A stretch of DNA of 64,000 bases from Cohnella faecalis (GCF_003570905.1 NZ_QXJM01000037.1:62001-126000); one strand, 5' to 3'. Counted from the stretch's first letter, positions 8,961 to 19,146 are shown. Notes: generated from the letters alone by a model not told the origin. Program-made: numbers and translations.

Positions 8961-9554
8961 GTGAGCCCAAGTCCTTGGTTAAGCATCGTGCTGTTCGGCA
9001 TCGTCATTTTCGGTTATGCGTGGATGATGCCGAGACGACAATCGAACGCCCAAGATCGGGAATCGGCCAACGAGGCCGCGTACGACAAACTGCTGGAGGA
9101 TCTGGAGCTGGAAAACCGCGAGCTCGTCGACGCGGTCGCCAAGTTCAAACGCGAGCAGGACGAAACCGTGGAACGGCTTGGCCGCAGAGTCCGCGACATG
9201 GAACAGCAGATGAGAAGCTGGTCGGAGCAGCGGACTTCAACCGCGTCCCCTCCATCGAGTACCGAGGCGCCGACCGTCACGGAACGAATCGAGACGGAGT
9301 CCGCTTCGGCCATTGCCGTGCCTTTTGCAGCGGTTATGTCGGCAGCCGAGACCGCTTCGTACCCTGTTCCCGAGCCGGCTGAGACGGAACCGGCCGCCGC
9401 GGCGACGACGATACGCGTTCGCTATGCGGAGCTTCTGGAGCAGCACGCCAGAGGCCGTTCCGTAGAGCAAATCGCCAGATCGTTCGGAATGAATAAAGGC
9501 GAGGTGCAGCTCATCCTGCAGCTTGCGCGCAGGGAGGAAGAACCGATTGCATAA
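8961..9554 (+). CDS. SwrB/YlxL-like anchored coiled-coil protein
   Basis: 197 residues. An N-terminal hydrophobic segment (about 5-23) gives a single membrane anchor. A coiled coil at about 35-90 is rich in Glu, Leu and Arg, followed by a Thr/Pro/Ala linker. The C-terminal 50 residues look like a helix-turn-helix (ARGRSVEQIARSFGMNKGEV). This anchor/coil/HTH-like architecture and the position between sigD and rpsB match SwrB (YlxL) of B. subtilis, which promotes flagellar export activity and swarming. Sequence identity is not obvious by eye, so the equivalence is partly positional. GTG 8961 has GAAAGGAGC 8 nt upstream. It overlaps the next gene by 8 nt. Confidence 0.75.
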   Translation: MSPSPWLSIVLFGIVIFGYAWMMPRRQSNAQDRESANEAAYDKLLEDLELENRELVDAVAKFKREQDETVERLGRRVRDMEQQMRSWSEQRTSTASPPSSTEAPTVTERIETESASAIAVPFAAVMSAAETASYPVPEPAETEPAAAATTIRVRYAELLEQHARGRSVEQIARSFGMNKGEVQLILQLARREEEPIA

Positions 9555-10086
9555 GTACCGCAGCTGGCTGATGGGTTTGGGGATCGGAATCATTCTCGGC
9601 GCTTCCATGCTGCAGCTCATTCTGTTGGCCAAAGGGCTTCAAACTTCCGAGAAAAACGGCAGCGAAGCGATTACCCGCGAGCAGTTTGAAAGCTACGCAA
9701 AGGAGCAAGGGCTAGCATTTTACCCTTCCGCGGAGAAACGCTATTCCGAGGACGAGCTGGCCGCCAAGATCGATGCAGCCATCGCGGCGTTGCCAGAGCA
9801 GACCGATCGCGCGCAAGACGCAGCTTCGCCCAAGGCGGACTCGGCCGAATCGAACGGCAAGGAACCTTCCGACGGCTCCTCTGAGGAAAAGTCTATTCGC
9901 GTGGAATATAACGATACCCTCATAATCGTGGCGGGCAAATTGAAGGACGCAGGCATCATCGACGACGAGGCCGACTTTTTGAAGCAGGCAAATTCAATCA
10001 GCAAAAAGCTTAAAGTCGGAACGAGCACGTTCACTGGAAAACCCGCTTACTCTGAAATCATGAAGCATCTTACCGGCACAAAATGA
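9547..10086 (+). CDS. Single-span membrane protein with a short MltG/YceG-like C-terminal segment
   Basis: About 179 residues from TTG 9547, which has GGGAGGAAG just upstream inside the preceding gene. One membrane span lies at about residues 8-27. A charged linker follows. The last 60 residues (IIVAGKLKDAGIIDDEADF onward) resemble the LysM-like N-terminal part of MltG/YceG endolytic transglycosylases, but there is no catalytic YceG domain. It therefore cannot be a full transglycosylase and may be a binding or regulatory relative. It is the last gene before the rpsB promoter. Confidence 0.7.
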   Translation: MHKYRSWLMGLGIGIILGASMLQLILLAKGLQTSEKNGSEAITREQFESYAKEQGLAFYPSAEKRYSEDELAAKIDAAIAALPEQTDRAQDAASPKADSAESNGKEPSDGSSEEKSIRVEYNDTLIIVAGKLKDAGIIDDEADFLKQANSISKKLKVGTSTFTGKPAYSEIMKHLTGTK

Positions 10087-10101
10087 GACTCTTTCAACCC
10101 T

Positions 10102-10133
10102 TCGCCGCATCCGAATTTGGAGCGGCGATTCTC
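10102..10133 (+). terminator. Possible weak terminator after the sigD-linked genes
   Basis: A perfect 7-bp inverted repeat (TCGCCGC 10102-10108 with GCGGCGA 10122-10128) has a 13-nt loop and is followed by TTCTC rather than a real U-tract. It sits between the last small gene and the rpsB promoter, where a terminator would be expected, but the tail is weak. Confidence 0.35.
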
Positions 10134-10138
10134 ATAGG

Positions 10139-10167
10139 TTGCACATCTATACTCGTTATGGTATAGT
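10139..10167 (+). promoter_or_regulatory. Sigma-A promoter for rpsB-tsf
   Basis: TTGCAC (-35, 10139-10144), a 17-nt spacer, then TATAGT (-10, 10162-10167) preceded by TGG, an extended -10. It leaves a leader of roughly 140 nt before rpsB. The leader contains a small GTGTG-A6-CACAC hairpin at about 10177-10192. A ribosomal-protein autoregulatory leader is possible but not shown. Confidence 0.7.
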
Positions 10168-10312
10168 ATTCCCCGGTGTGAAAAAACACACGCTTTTCAA
10201 TTTCGGCAACGGTGCTTCCGATTGAGCGAGCCTCCACGGGAAGTATTGCCGGAAGATGCGAGAAGCGGCGGGATTCACCTAAAAAACCATTTTATCAGGA
10301 GGTGCAGGAAAG

Positions 10313-11011
10313 ATGGCAGTAATTTCCATGAAACAGCTTCTCGAAGCTGGGGTACACTTCGGCCACCAAACTCGTCGTTGGAACCCTAAGATGGACAAGT
10401 ACATCTTTACCGAGCGGAACGGCATTTACATCATCGATCTTCAAAAAACGGTTAAAAAAGTGGACGAGGCGTACAACTTCGTTCGCCAGCTCGCTGAGAA
10501 CGGCGGTACGCTGCTGTTCGTGGGCACGAAGAAGCAAGCTCAAGATTCCGTGAAAGAAGAAGCGGAACGCAGCGGCATGTACTACATCAACCAACGTTGG
10601 CTCGGCGGCACGCTGACCAACTTCTCCACGATCCAAAAACGTACGGACCGTCTTCACCAGCTCACCAAATGGGAAGAGGACGGCACGTTCGAAGTTCTTC
10701 CTAAAAAAGAAGTTATCCTTCTTCGCAAAGAAAAAGACCGTCTCGAGAAGTTCCTGGGCGGCATCAAAAATATGCGCAGACTTCCGGATGCTTTGTTCAT
10801 CATCGATCCTCGCAAAGAGCGCATCGCTGTTGCCGAAGCTCGCAAACTCGGCATTCCAATCGTAGGTATCGTTGATACGAACTGCGATCCGGACGAGATC
10901 GATTACGTCATTCCGGGTAACGACGACGCTATCCGCGCCGTTAAGCTGCTCACTTCCAAAATGGCCGACGCTATCGTCGAGTCCAATCAAGGCGAAGAAA
11001 CGACGGCTTAA
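10313..11011 (+). CDS. rpsB: 30S ribosomal protein S2
   Basis: S2 binds the 30S head/platform late in assembly and helps place S1 and mRNA. The 232-residue protein shows typical family sequence from the start ([20 protein letters not shown]) through [11 protein letters not shown] to [29 protein letters not shown] lies upstream of the ATG. It has its own promoter and is followed by an intrinsic terminator before tsf, so tsf probably depends on read-through. Confidence 0.97.
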   Translation: MAVISMKQLLEAGVHFGHQTRRWNPKMDKYIFTERNGIYIIDLQKTVKKVDEAYNFVRQLAENGGTLLFVGTKKQAQDSVKEEAERSGMYYINQRWLGGTLTNFSTIQKRTDRLHQLTKWEEDGTFEVLPKKEVILLRKEKDRLEKFLGGIKNMRRLPDALFIIDPRKERIAVAEARKLGIPIVGIVDTNCDPDEIDYVIPGNDDAIRAVKLLTSKMADAIVESNQGEETTA

Positions 11012-11044
11012 TAAGCCGCCTCGCTTTTAGCTCATGCAAACCAA

Positions 11045-11082
11045 GGGCGGGCAGAAGAGAACCTTCTCGCCGCCCTTTTTTT
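11045..11082 (+). terminator. Intrinsic terminator between rpsB and tsf
   Basis: A long GC-rich stem, starting GGGCGG at 11045 and closing with CGCCC at 11071-11075, with an inner AGAAG/CTTCT pairing, is followed by seven T. It probably acts as a partial terminator that lowers tsf relative to rpsB. Confidence 0.8.
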
Positions 11083-11152
11083 AAGACCAGATATCGGAAC
11101 CCGGACGGGCCGCAAGGCTCGGCAAGGGCCTGAATTTTAGGAGGGTACCTAC

Positions 11153-11803
11153 GTGGCCATTAATGCAGCAGACGTAAAAACGCTTCGCGAGAGAACGGGC
11201 GCGGGCATGCTCGATTGCAAAAAAGCGTTGGAGGAAGCGAACGGCGATCTGACGAAAGCGGGCGAGCTTCTTCGTGAAAAAGGACTTGCCGCGGCAGCCA
11301 AAAAAGGCGACCGCATCGCTACGGAAGGCACTGTAGAATCTTACATCCACGCAGGCGGCCGCATCGGCGTACTCGTCGAAATCAACTGCGAAACCGACTT
11401 CGTCGGCAAAACCGAGCAATTCCGCTCGTTCGCGCGCGATATCGCGATGCATATTGCCGCTGCGAGTCCGAAATTCCTGAGCCGCGAGGAAGTGTCGCAA
11501 GCCGAGCTCGACAAGGAAAAAGAAATTCTCCGCAACCAAGCGCTTAACGAAGGCAAACCGGAGAAAATCGTCGACAAAATGGTCGAAGGCCGTATCGCCA
11601 AATATTACGAAGAGAACTGCTTGATGGAGCAATCCTTCGTCAAAGATCAAGACAAAACGATCACCACGTTGCTTAACGAGAAGATCGCTACGATCGGCGA
11701 AAAAATTTCGATCCGCCGCTTCGCTCGCTTCGAGCTTGGCGAAGGCTTGGAGAAAAAAGTCGACAACTTCGTCGAAGAAGTTATGGCTCAAGCCAAACTA
11801 TAA
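11153..11803 (+). CDS. tsf: Elongation factor Ts
   Basis: Guanine nucleotide exchange factor that recharges EF-Tu. The 216-residue protein has the UBA-like N-terminal domain with [16 protein letters not shown], the signature [16 protein letters not shown], and the shortened C-terminal region usual in Firmicutes. It starts at GTG 11153 behind TAGGAGGG. It follows rpsB as in almost all bacteria. Confidence 0.97.
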   Translation: MAINAADVKTLRERTGAGMLDCKKALEEANGDLTKAGELLREKGLAAAAKKGDRIATEGTVESYIHAGGRIGVLVEINCETDFVGKTEQFRSFARDIAMHIAAASPKFLSREEVSQAELDKEKEILRNQALNEGKPEKIVDKMVEGRIAKYYEENCLMEQSFVKDQDKTITTLLNEKIATIGEKISIRRFARFELGEGLEKKVDNFVEEVMAQAKL

Positions 11804-11822
11804 TCGCACAGCAAGGCCAATC

Positions 11823-11849
11823 GGGAACACGAAGTGTTCCCTCTTTTTT
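11823..11849 (+). terminator. Intrinsic terminator after tsf
   Basis: Perfect 8-bp stem GGGAACAC/GTGTTCCC with a 3-nt GAA loop (11823-11841), followed by TCTTTTTT. pyrH begins 34 nt later, so some read-through or a separate start is needed for the downstream genes. Confidence 0.8.
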
Positions 11850-11858
11850 AAATCTTGA

Positions 11859-12610
<752 letters not shown>

Positions 12611-12611
<1 letters not shown>

Positions 12612-13165
12612 TGCCGCAAGCAATCAAGAAGAACGCGGAAGAACGGATGGAAAAAGCTCTGGGAGCTTTGAAACGCGATTTGCAAACGCTGCGAGCGGGA
12701 CGCGCTTCGTCGGCGATGCTGGATCGGGTGCAAGCCGATTACTACGGAACGCCTACGCCGGTCAATCAGCTCGGCTCGATCAACACGCCGGATTCCCGAA
12801 CCCTGATCATTCAGCCGTGGGACAAATCTGCGTTGGCCGCTATCGAGAAAGCGATTCTCAAGTCGGATATCGGGTTAACACCCGCCAACGACGGAACGAT
12901 TATTCGCCTTAACATTCCCCCGCTGACCGAAGAGCGGCGCAAAGATCTCGTCAAGGATACGAAGAAGTTCGGGGAAGAAGCGAAAGTCGCGATCCGGAAC
13001 ATTCGTCGGGATGCCAACGACGACATCAAGAAGAAGGAAAAAGGCGAAATTTCCGAGGATGAGTCGCGCCGTCACCAAGAAGACGTGCAGAAGCTCACCG
13101 ATAAATACGTCGCCGAAGTCGAAAAGATTTTGGCCGCCAAAGAAAAAGAAATTTTGGAAGTGTAA
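12611..13165 (+). CDS. frr: Ribosome recycling factor
   Basis: With EF-G it splits post-termination ribosomes. The 184-residue, two-domain protein has typical sequence: [20 protein letters not shown], then [13 protein letters not shown], and the late [13 protein letters not shown] helix region. It starts at GTG 12611, overlapping the pyrH stop (TAGTG), so it is translationally coupled. Confidence 0.97.
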
Positions 13166-13178
13166 GCTTTCGAATCTG

Positions 13179-13203
13179 CCCCTCCGAATACGGTGGGGTT
13201 TAT
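13179..13203 (+). terminator. Possible terminator between frr and uppS
   Basis: CCCC and CCG arms pair with CGG and GGGG (13179-13198) around an AATA loop, with one T/T mismatch. It is followed by TTTATTCT. This is a modest stem with a modest U-tract, so termination may be partial. Confidence 0.45.
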
Positions 13204-13247
13204 TCTCATTCTCGTAGGTTTTCGCTCGCATGATGGAGGGATTCGAA

Positions 13248-14063
13248 ATGGGTAATTCGGGGTCTAGGGGATGGCTCCGTCTGCTGGGATTCGGAGCGTC
13301 TGGAAAAGACGGCTCCGATCGGAAGCGGAAGGGAACGGATGCCGGGACGGATGTGCCGTCCGGCGGCAACATCCCGCAGCATGTGGCTATTATTATGGAT
13401 GGCAATGGACGATGGGCCAAAGCGCGGGGTCTTCCTCGCATCGCCGGGCATCATAACGGAATGAAGACGGTCAAGCGGATTACGAAATTGGCGGATGAAA
13501 TCGGCGTCAAGGTACTGACCTTATACGCCTTCTCGACGGAAAATTGGAAACGTCCGAAAGCGGAAGTGGAATTCCTCATGAAGCTGCCGCAAGAGTTTCT
13601 TGCGCTTGAGCTTCAGGAATTGATCGATAAAAACGTCCAGGTTCGCATGATGGGACAAAAAGACGTGCTGCCGAGTCATACGGTTGCCGCAGTCGAAGAG
13701 GCGGTAAGACGAACGGAAGGAAATACAGGCCTTATCCTTAATTTTGCGCTTAATTACGGAAGCCGCAACGAAATGGTGGACGCCGTGCGAGAGATCGCCC
13801 GTTCGAGCGCGGACGGCAAGCTGGACCCTGAGGCGATTGACGAAGCGCTGTTCGAGCGGCATCTATTGTCGAGCGGGCTTCCCGATCCGGATTTGCTCAT
13901 TCGTACGAGCGGCGAGCTAAGGTTGTCCAACTTCATGCTTTGGCAGCTCGCGTACAGCGAGTTCTGGTTCACAGACGTTTATTGGCCTGAATTCGGGCAA
14001 CAACACTTTTACGACGCTATCCGCGAATATCAACGGAGAGCTCGGCGTTACGGAGGACTGTAG
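13248..14063 (+). CDS. uppS: Undecaprenyl pyrophosphate synthase (isoprenyl transferase)
   Basis: Cis-prenyltransferase that makes the C55 lipid carrier for peptidoglycan and other wall polymers. The catalytic Asp lies in AIIMDGNGRWAKARG, followed by GHHNGMKTVK and a C-terminal PDPDLLIRTSGELRLSNF motif. The ATG at 13248 is preferred over one at 13230 because GGAGGG precedes it by 7 nt. The 271 residues include about 40 extra at the N-terminus that are basic and Gly/Ser-rich. It is followed by cdsA 4 nt later. Confidence 0.95.
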   Translation: MGNSGSRGWLRLLGFGASGKDGSDRKRKGTDAGTDVPSGGNIPQHVAIIMDGNGRWAKARGLPRIAGHHNGMKTVKRITKLADEIGVKVLTLYAFSTENWKRPKAEVEFLMKLPQEFLALELQELIDKNVQVRMMGQKDVLPSHTVAAVEEAVRRTEGNTGLILNFALNYGSRNEMVDAVREIARSSADGKLDPEAIDEALFERHLLSSGLPDPDLLIRTSGELRLSNFMLWQLAYSEFWFTDVYWPEFGQQHFYDAIREYQRRARRYGGL

Positions 14064-14067
14064 CATC

Positions 14068-14862
14068 ATGGGTCAACGAATCGTAACCGGTCTCGTGGCG
14101 GGAACAGCCTTTTTTTGTTTGTTGTGGCTTGGGGATTGGTACTACTCGCTGCTCCTCGTCGCTATGGCGATTATCGGCTACTCCGAATTCGCCAAGCTGA
14201 ACGGTCATGCGTGGTCGAGATGGGACGTGCTGGCGGGCTTTGTCGGGGTTATTATTCTCGCGCTGACGCGGCTGCCCGAATCGTGGGGCGTATCGCTGCC
14301 TTCGTTTGCGACCGTATCCTGGCTGCTTATGTTCGCGCTTTTGGCGGCAACCGTATTCAGCAAAAACAAAATTCAACTCGAGCATGCCGCCGTTCTGTTC
14401 ATCGGCGCGATTTATGTCGGCACCGGCTTTCATTACATGGCTGCGACGAGGGAGCTCGATCACGGCATCTTCTGGTCGATGCTTACTTTCGTCAGTATTT
14501 GGACTTCGGATGCCGGCGCGTATTTCGTAGGCAAAGCGATCGGACGGACGAAGCTCTGGCCGGCGATCAGCCCGAACAAGACGATTGAAGGCGCATTGGG
14601 CGGACTCGTATTAGCGGTCGTTGCGGCTCTCGCGTTCGCTTATTTCGGTTCGGAATGGATCGGGTACGGACGTGCGGCGCTCATCGGTTTGACCGCGGCG
14701 ATAGCGGGACAGCTCGGGGATTTGATTCAATCCGCGTACAAGCGGTTTCGCGGAGTGAAGGATTCCGGCAATTTGCTGCCGGGTCACGGAGGAGTGCTGG
14801 ATCGGACGGACAGCTGGCTGATCGTATTTCCTTTGGTTCATTTATTGACGCTCATTCCTTAA
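14068..14862 (+). CDS. cdsA: Phosphatidate cytidylyltransferase (CDP-diglyceride synthase)
   Basis: Makes CDP-diacylglycerol, the precursor of phosphatidylglycerol and phosphatidylethanolamine. The 264-residue polytopic membrane protein has about seven to eight hydrophobic segments. The family signature is at the C-terminal end: [20 protein letters not shown] followed by GVLDRTDS. It lies directly after uppS in a lipid/wall precursor run. Confidence 0.96.
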   Translation: MGQRIVTGLVAGTAFFCLLWLGDWYYSLLLVAMAIIGYSEFAKLNGHAWSRWDVLAGFVGVIILALTRLPESWGVSLPSFATVSWLLMFALLAATVFSKNKIQLEHAAVLFIGAIYVGTGFHYMAATRELDHGIFWSMLTFVSIWTSDAGAYFVGKAIGRTKLWPAISPNKTIEGALGGLVLAVVAALAFAYFGSEWIGYGRAALIGLTAAIAGQLGDLIQSAYKRFRGVKDSGNLLPGHGGVLDRTDSWLIVFPLVHLLTLIP

Positions 14863-14890
14863 AGATTTCGTATACATAACGGAGGTCCGT

Positions 14891-16033
14891 ATGAAAAAAG
14901 TGTCCGTGCTTGGCAGCACCGGTTCCATAGGCACCCAGACGCTTGACGTCATTTCGCGCGATCCGGACAGCTATGAAGTGGTCGGGCTGGCGGCCGGCTC
15001 CAATATCGAGCTGCTGCTCGAGCAAGCGCGCGCTTTTAAGCCAAAGCTCGTATCCATTGCGACGAAGGAGCTGGCGGAGCGGATTCGAGGCGAGCTGCCT
15101 CCGGGCGTTCGAGTCGTCTACGGCGAGGACGGACTGAACGAAGTCGCCGCAGGCGTCGGCGCCGATTATGTCGCTTGCGCTCTGGTCGGCAGCCTGGGAC
15201 TTACGTCTACATTGGCCGCTATCGAAGCGGGAGCGACGATCGGCCTCGCCAATAAGGAAACGCTCGTGACGGCAGGCCATATCGTCATGAAACGAGCCGC
15301 CGATAAGGGAGTGGCGATTGTTCCGGTGGACAGCGAGCATTCGGCGTTGTTCCAGTGCCTTAACGGCGAGAGGCTTCGCGATGTCAAACGTCTCGTGCTG
15401 ACCGCCTCGGGGGGCAGCTTCCGCGATCGTTCCCGGGATGAGCTTGGCGGCGTGACGGTAGCAGACGCTCTCCGGCACCCGAACTGGAGCATGGGCGCAA
15501 AAGTAACGATCGATTCGGCTACGATGGCGAACAAGGGGCTCGAAGTCATCGAAGCCCATTGGCTATTCGATATGCCGTACGATCGGATCGATGTCCTCAT
15601 TCATCCGGAAAGCATCGTCCACTCGATGGTCGAGTTCGAGGATACGAGCGTAATGGCTCAGTTGGGCAATCCGGATATGCGGGTGCCGATTCAATACGCC
15701 CTCACTTACCCGGAACGGAGATCGTCGCCGGCTTCCGCGCTCGACTTGCTTGCGAAGGGCACGCTTCATTTTCGTCCGATGGATTTCAGCCGCTATCCTT
15801 GCCTTCGGCTCGCTTATGAGGCAGGAAAGGCCGGAGGCACCGCTCCGACCGTCTTCAACGCGGCGAACGAAATCGCCGTCTCCCGTTTTCTGAAGGGCGA
15901 AACGGCATTCCTCGCCATCGATGAAATCGTGGAGAGCGTACTGGCGAGCCATTCCGTTCTGGCTTCGCCGGATTTGGAGACGATCCTCGCAACCGATGCC
16001 TGGGCCCGCTCGGAGGCGTCCCGAATCGGTTGA
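14891..16033 (+). CDS. dxr: 1-deoxy-D-xylulose 5-phosphate reductoisomerase
   Basis: Second enzyme of the MEP isoprenoid pathway; makes MEP with NADPH. The 380 residues begin with the Rossmann motif [18 protein letters not shown] and contain [14 protein letters not shown] and [20 protein letters not shown], which carry metal and substrate ligands. CGGAGG precedes ATG 14891. Clustering with uppS and cdsA fits supply of the C55 carrier. Confidence 0.96.
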   Translation: MKKVSVLGSTGSIGTQTLDVISRDPDSYEVVGLAAGSNIELLLEQARAFKPKLVSIATKELAERIRGELPPGVRVVYGEDGLNEVAAGVGADYVACALVGSLGLTSTLAAIEAGATIGLANKETLVTAGHIVMKRAADKGVAIVPVDSEHSALFQCLNGERLRDVKRLVLTASGGSFRDRSRDELGGVTVADALRHPNWSMGAKVTIDSATMANKGLEVIEAHWLFDMPYDRIDVLIHPESIVHSMVEFEDTSVMAQLGNPDMRVPIQYALTYPERRSSPASALDLLAKGTLHFRPMDFSRYPCLRLAYEAGKAGGTAPTVFNAANEIAVSRFLKGETAFLAIDEIVESVLASHSVLASPDLETILATDAWARSEASRIG

Positions 16034-16131
16034 TTCCGCGTACAATTCGCTCCTCCCGTATTCTCTTGTATCGTCCCGGAGAATAATGTTAATCTAAGGA
16101 CAGCCGTTCGCGGCAACGGGGGTATAACGAA

Positions 16132-17394
16132 ATGGAAATGATCCAGGTAACGCTTCTGACCATACTCATGTTTTTTTTGCTTGTCTCGCTTCATGAGTTC
16201 GGCCACTATTATTTCGCCCGCAGGGCAGGCATTCTCGTTCGCGAATTCGCCATCGGCTTCGGACCGAAGCTGTTTTCCGTCAAGCGCGGAGAGACGAGGT
16301 TTACTCTTCGCCTGCTTCCGGTAGGCGGTTTCGTGCGCATGGCCGGCGAAGATCCGGAAATCGTCGAAGTAGCGCCGGGGCAAACCGTAGCTGTTCGAGT
16401 CAAGGACGATCTCGTCACTCGTATGTACCTCGATCGGCTTGACGAACGTACGAACGTTATTCGCGGCGAAGTGAAAGCCATCGATCTGGAGAAGCACTTG
16501 TACGTCAATCTGGACGTGGACGGCGAATTGCAGCGGTTCGATGTGCATCGTCAGGCACTCGTTGTCGCCAGGGGGCGCGAGACGCAAATCGCTCCAATCG
16601 ATCGGCAGTTCGGCAGCAAAACGGTCGGCCAACGCGCGCTTTCGATTTTTGCGGGTCCGGTCATGAATTTTTTGCTGGCCTTCGTTCTGTTTGCGGTTTA
16701 TTTGCTTTTAAGCGGCTTGCCTAAGGAAGATTCTTCGAAGGTGTTCATTTATCAAGTGTCGCCAGGCATGCCGGCCGCGCAAGCCGGCTTGCAGAAGGAT
16801 GACTGGATCAAGTCGATTAACGGAGTGGCGATCGGAGGATCGACGGAGGAAGTCGTGACTGCCATCAAAGCTTCCGCCGGCAAGCCGATGCAATGGATTG
16901 TCGGCAGAGACGGAGTAGATGTGCCGATTTCCGTCACTCCTAACAAGGATACGGGCTTGATCGGCATCAATCCGATTCCGGAGATGAGAACGCCGACCAT
17001 CGGAGAGACGATAAGCTACTCGGGTGAAATGATGGTCGTCATGACGCAACGGATTTTTGACGGCTTCCGCAAAATCATTTTCGGCGAGTTTAAGCTGGAC
17101 GATCTCGGAGGACCGGTCAAGACGACGCAAGTGACGCTGGACATCGCGAAGCAGGGGCTTCCGCAATTGACTTCGTGGGCCGCCGTTCTTAGCTTGTATC
17201 TCGGAATTTTCAACCTTCTGCCGATTCCGGCGTTGGATGGCAGCCGGCTTCTGTTCCTCGGATTGGAAGCGGTTCGCGGCAGGCCGATCGATCCGAACAG
17301 GGAAAGCATGGTTCACTTCATCGGCTTCGCGATGCTCATGCTTCTGATGGTCGTCGTGACCTACAACGATATTTTGCAATTGGTTCGCAATTAA
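16132..17394 (+). CDS. rseP: RseP/RasP site-2 intramembrane zinc protease
   Basis: Membrane-embedded metalloprotease that cuts anti-sigma factors and leftover signal peptides. The 420 residues show a first membrane span with the zinc motif HEFGH, one PDZ domain (about residues 195-280, VSPGMPAAQAGLQKDD), and the second zinc-ligand motif NLLPIPALDGSRL near the end, followed by a last span. Its position between dxr and proS is as in B. subtilis. All catalytic residues are present. Confidence 0.95.
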   Translation: MEMIQVTLLTILMFFLLVSLHEFGHYYFARRAGILVREFAIGFGPKLFSVKRGETRFTLRLLPVGGFVRMAGEDPEIVEVAPGQTVAVRVKDDLVTRMYLDRLDERTNVIRGEVKAIDLEKHLYVNLDVDGELQRFDVHRQALVVARGRETQIAPIDRQFGSKTVGQRALSIFAGPVMNFLLAFVLFAVYLLLSGLPKEDSSKVFIYQVSPGMPAAQAGLQKDDWIKSINGVAIGGSTEEVVTAIKASAGKPMQWIVGRDGVDVPISVTPNKDTGLIGINPIPEMRTPTIGETISYSGEMMVVMTQRIFDGFRKIIFGEFKLDDLGGPVKTTQVTLDIAKQGLPQLTSWAAVLSLYLGIFNLLPIPALDGSRLLFLGLEAVRGRPIDPNRESMVHFIGFAMLMLLMVVVTYNDILQLVRN

Positions 17395-17421
17395 GACGCA
17401 TTCGGGAGTTGGGGAATTGTC

Positions 17422-18870
17422 ATGTCCAAGGATAAAGGATTCGTAACGGAAATTACGCCGCAGGGCGAAGATTTCTCGCGTTGGTATATCGACGTTATCA
17501 AGAAGGCCGAGCTGATGGATTATTCGCCGGTTCGCGGCTGCATCGTGTTCCGCCCGGACGGCTACGAGCTTTGGGAGAATATGCAGCGCGAGCTGGATCA
17601 ACGGTTCAAGGATACCGGTCATCGCAACGCGTATTTCCCGCTGTTCATCCCGGAGAGCTTTTTCCAGAAGGAAAAGGAGCATGTGGAAGGGTTCAACCCG
17701 GAGCTGCCGTTCGTTACGGAAGCAGGCGGAGAGCAGCTGGAGGAAAAGCTGGCGATTCGTCCGACTTCCGAAACGATGTTCGGCCATATGTACGCCAAGT
17801 GGATCAACTCCTACCGGGATTTGCCGATGCTCATCAACCAATGGGCGAACGTCGTCCGTTGGGAAAAGCGGACGCTGCCGTTCTTGCGTACGAGCGAATT
17901 TTTGTGGCAGGAAGGCCATACGGCACACGAGGACGAAGCCGACGCTCGCAAAGAGACGATGACGATGCTGGACGTCTATACCGATTTCGTCGAGAACGTA
18001 CTCGCCATTCCGGTCATCAAAGGACAAAAAACGCCGTCGGAGAGATTCGCCGGAGCGGTCGATACGTATTCGATCGAAGCGATGATGAAGGACGGCCGAG
18101 CGGTGCAAGCCGGTACGTCGCATTACTTGGGCACCAAATTCGCCGTTGCGTTCGATATTAAATATTTGAGCCGCGAGAATACGCAAGAATTTTGCCATAC
18201 GACATCTTGGGGCGTCAGCACTCGCTTGATTGGCGCGCTCATTATGGTGCACGGCGACGACCGCGGTCTGGTGCTTCCTCCGAAGGTCGCTTCCACGCAA
18301 GTCATCATGATTCCGATTGGACCGCCAAAAACCCGCGAGACCGTTATCGCCAAGACGGACGAGCTGTATGCTCAACTGAAGGCTGCTGGCGTTCGCGTCC
18401 GCGTCGACGACCGCTCCGACGTTTCTCCGGGGTGGAAGTTCAACGAATACGAAATGCGCGGCATTCCGATTCGGCTGGAGCTTGGACCTCGCGATCTTGA
18501 GAACGGCGTTTGCGTGCTCGTCTCTCGCGTGAGCGGCGAGAAGAAGCAAGTGCCTATCGATCGGATCGTAGAGGAAGTGCGAGCTTTGCTCGAGGATGTG
18601 CATCGCGACATGTACGAACGCGCTCAGCAATTCCGCGAGGAGAACTCCTTCTCGGTCGATACGCTGGACGAGCTCAAAGAAAAGCTCGAAGTGAAACGCG
18701 GCTTCGCGCTCGCAGGCTGGTGCGGCTCCGACGCTTGCGAAAGCACGGTAAAGCAAGAGACCGGGGCGACGAGCCGGAACATTCCGTTCGAGACGAAGGA
18801 AAAGAAACCGACTTGTCTCGTTTGCGGCGAAGCCTCCGAGCACACTGTCGTCTTTGCTAGAGCGTATTAA
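17422..18870 (+). CDS. proS: Prolyl-tRNA synthetase, archaeal/eukaryotic type
   Basis: Class II synthetase that charges tRNA-Pro. The 482 residues lack the large editing insertion of bacterial-type ProRS (about 565 residues) found at this locus in B. subtilis. The sequence is instead the archaeal/eukaryotic-like type: N-terminal FVTEITPQGEDFSRWYIDVI, motif 2 region VVRWEKRTLPFLRTSEFLWQ, a C-terminal Cys-containing domain (CGSDAC...CLVCGE), and a terminal Tyr as expected of this type. It sits where bacterial proS normally is, so the switch of type happened in place. It is followed by an intrinsic terminator and repeat array A. Confidence 0.95.
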   Translation: MSKDKGFVTEITPQGEDFSRWYIDVIKKAELMDYSPVRGCIVFRPDGYELWENMQRELDQRFKDTGHRNAYFPLFIPESFFQKEKEHVEGFNPELPFVTEAGGEQLEEKLAIRPTSETMFGHMYAKWINSYRDLPMLINQWANVVRWEKRTLPFLRTSEFLWQEGHTAHEDEADARKETMTMLDVYTDFVENVLAIPVIKGQKTPSERFAGAVDTYSIEAMMKDGRAVQAGTSHYLGTKFAVAFDIKYLSRENTQEFCHTTSWGVSTRLIGALIMVHGDDRGLVLPPKVASTQVIMIPIGPPKTRETVIAKTDELYAQLKAAGVRVRVDDRSDVSPGWKFNEYEMRGIPIRLELGPRDLENGVCVLVSRVSGEKKQVPIDRIVEEVRALLEDVHRDMYERAQQFREENSFSVDTLDELKEKLEVKRGFALAGWCGSDACESTVKQETGATSRNIPFETKEKKPTCLVCGEASEHTVVFARAY

Positions 18871-18887
18871 TAGATTTTGTCAGGGGG

Positions 18888-18914
18888 GCCGTCCGATGGG
18901 ACGGCTTCTTCTTT
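18888..18914 (+). terminator. Intrinsic terminator after proS
   Basis: Stem GCCGTCC/GGACGGC (18888-18905) with a GATG loop is followed by TTCTTCTTT. It marks the end of the rpsB-proS block and lies just before repeat array A. Confidence 0.75.
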
Positions 18915-18948
18915 GTTGCGATCACTCCATTCGTTGACCGCCAAATGC

Positions 18949-19146
18949 GGTACCCCGTACCATACATTCGGCGAATGGCGATCAGCGAGTGAGAAGAATG
19001 GTACCCAGTACCATATATTCGTCGGATGATGATCAGCGAGCGAGAAGAATGGTACCCAGTACCACACATTCGTCGGATGACGATCAGCGAGCGAGAAGAA
19101 TGGTACCCCGTACCATACATTCGGCGAATGGCGACCAGAGCGCACG
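18949..19146 (+). repeat. Array A: 51-bp twin-palindrome tandem repeat, about 4 units
   Basis: GGTACC recurs at 18949, 19000, 19051 and 19102, exactly 51 bp apart; the last unit is incomplete. Each unit has a 13-nt inverted repeat GGTAC-CC(C/A)-GTACC, a 3-nt gap, then a second one, CATTC-GGC-GAATG, in the outer units. The inner units carry an (A/C)ATTC-GTC-GGATG version with a T-G wobble pair. A conserved GAGAAGAAT tail follows. The outer two units match each other and so do the inner two (order a-b-b-a). It fills most of the 452-bp gap between proS and polC. The period is a multiple of 3, so open frames cross it on both strands, but nothing supports translation. Confidence 0.9.
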
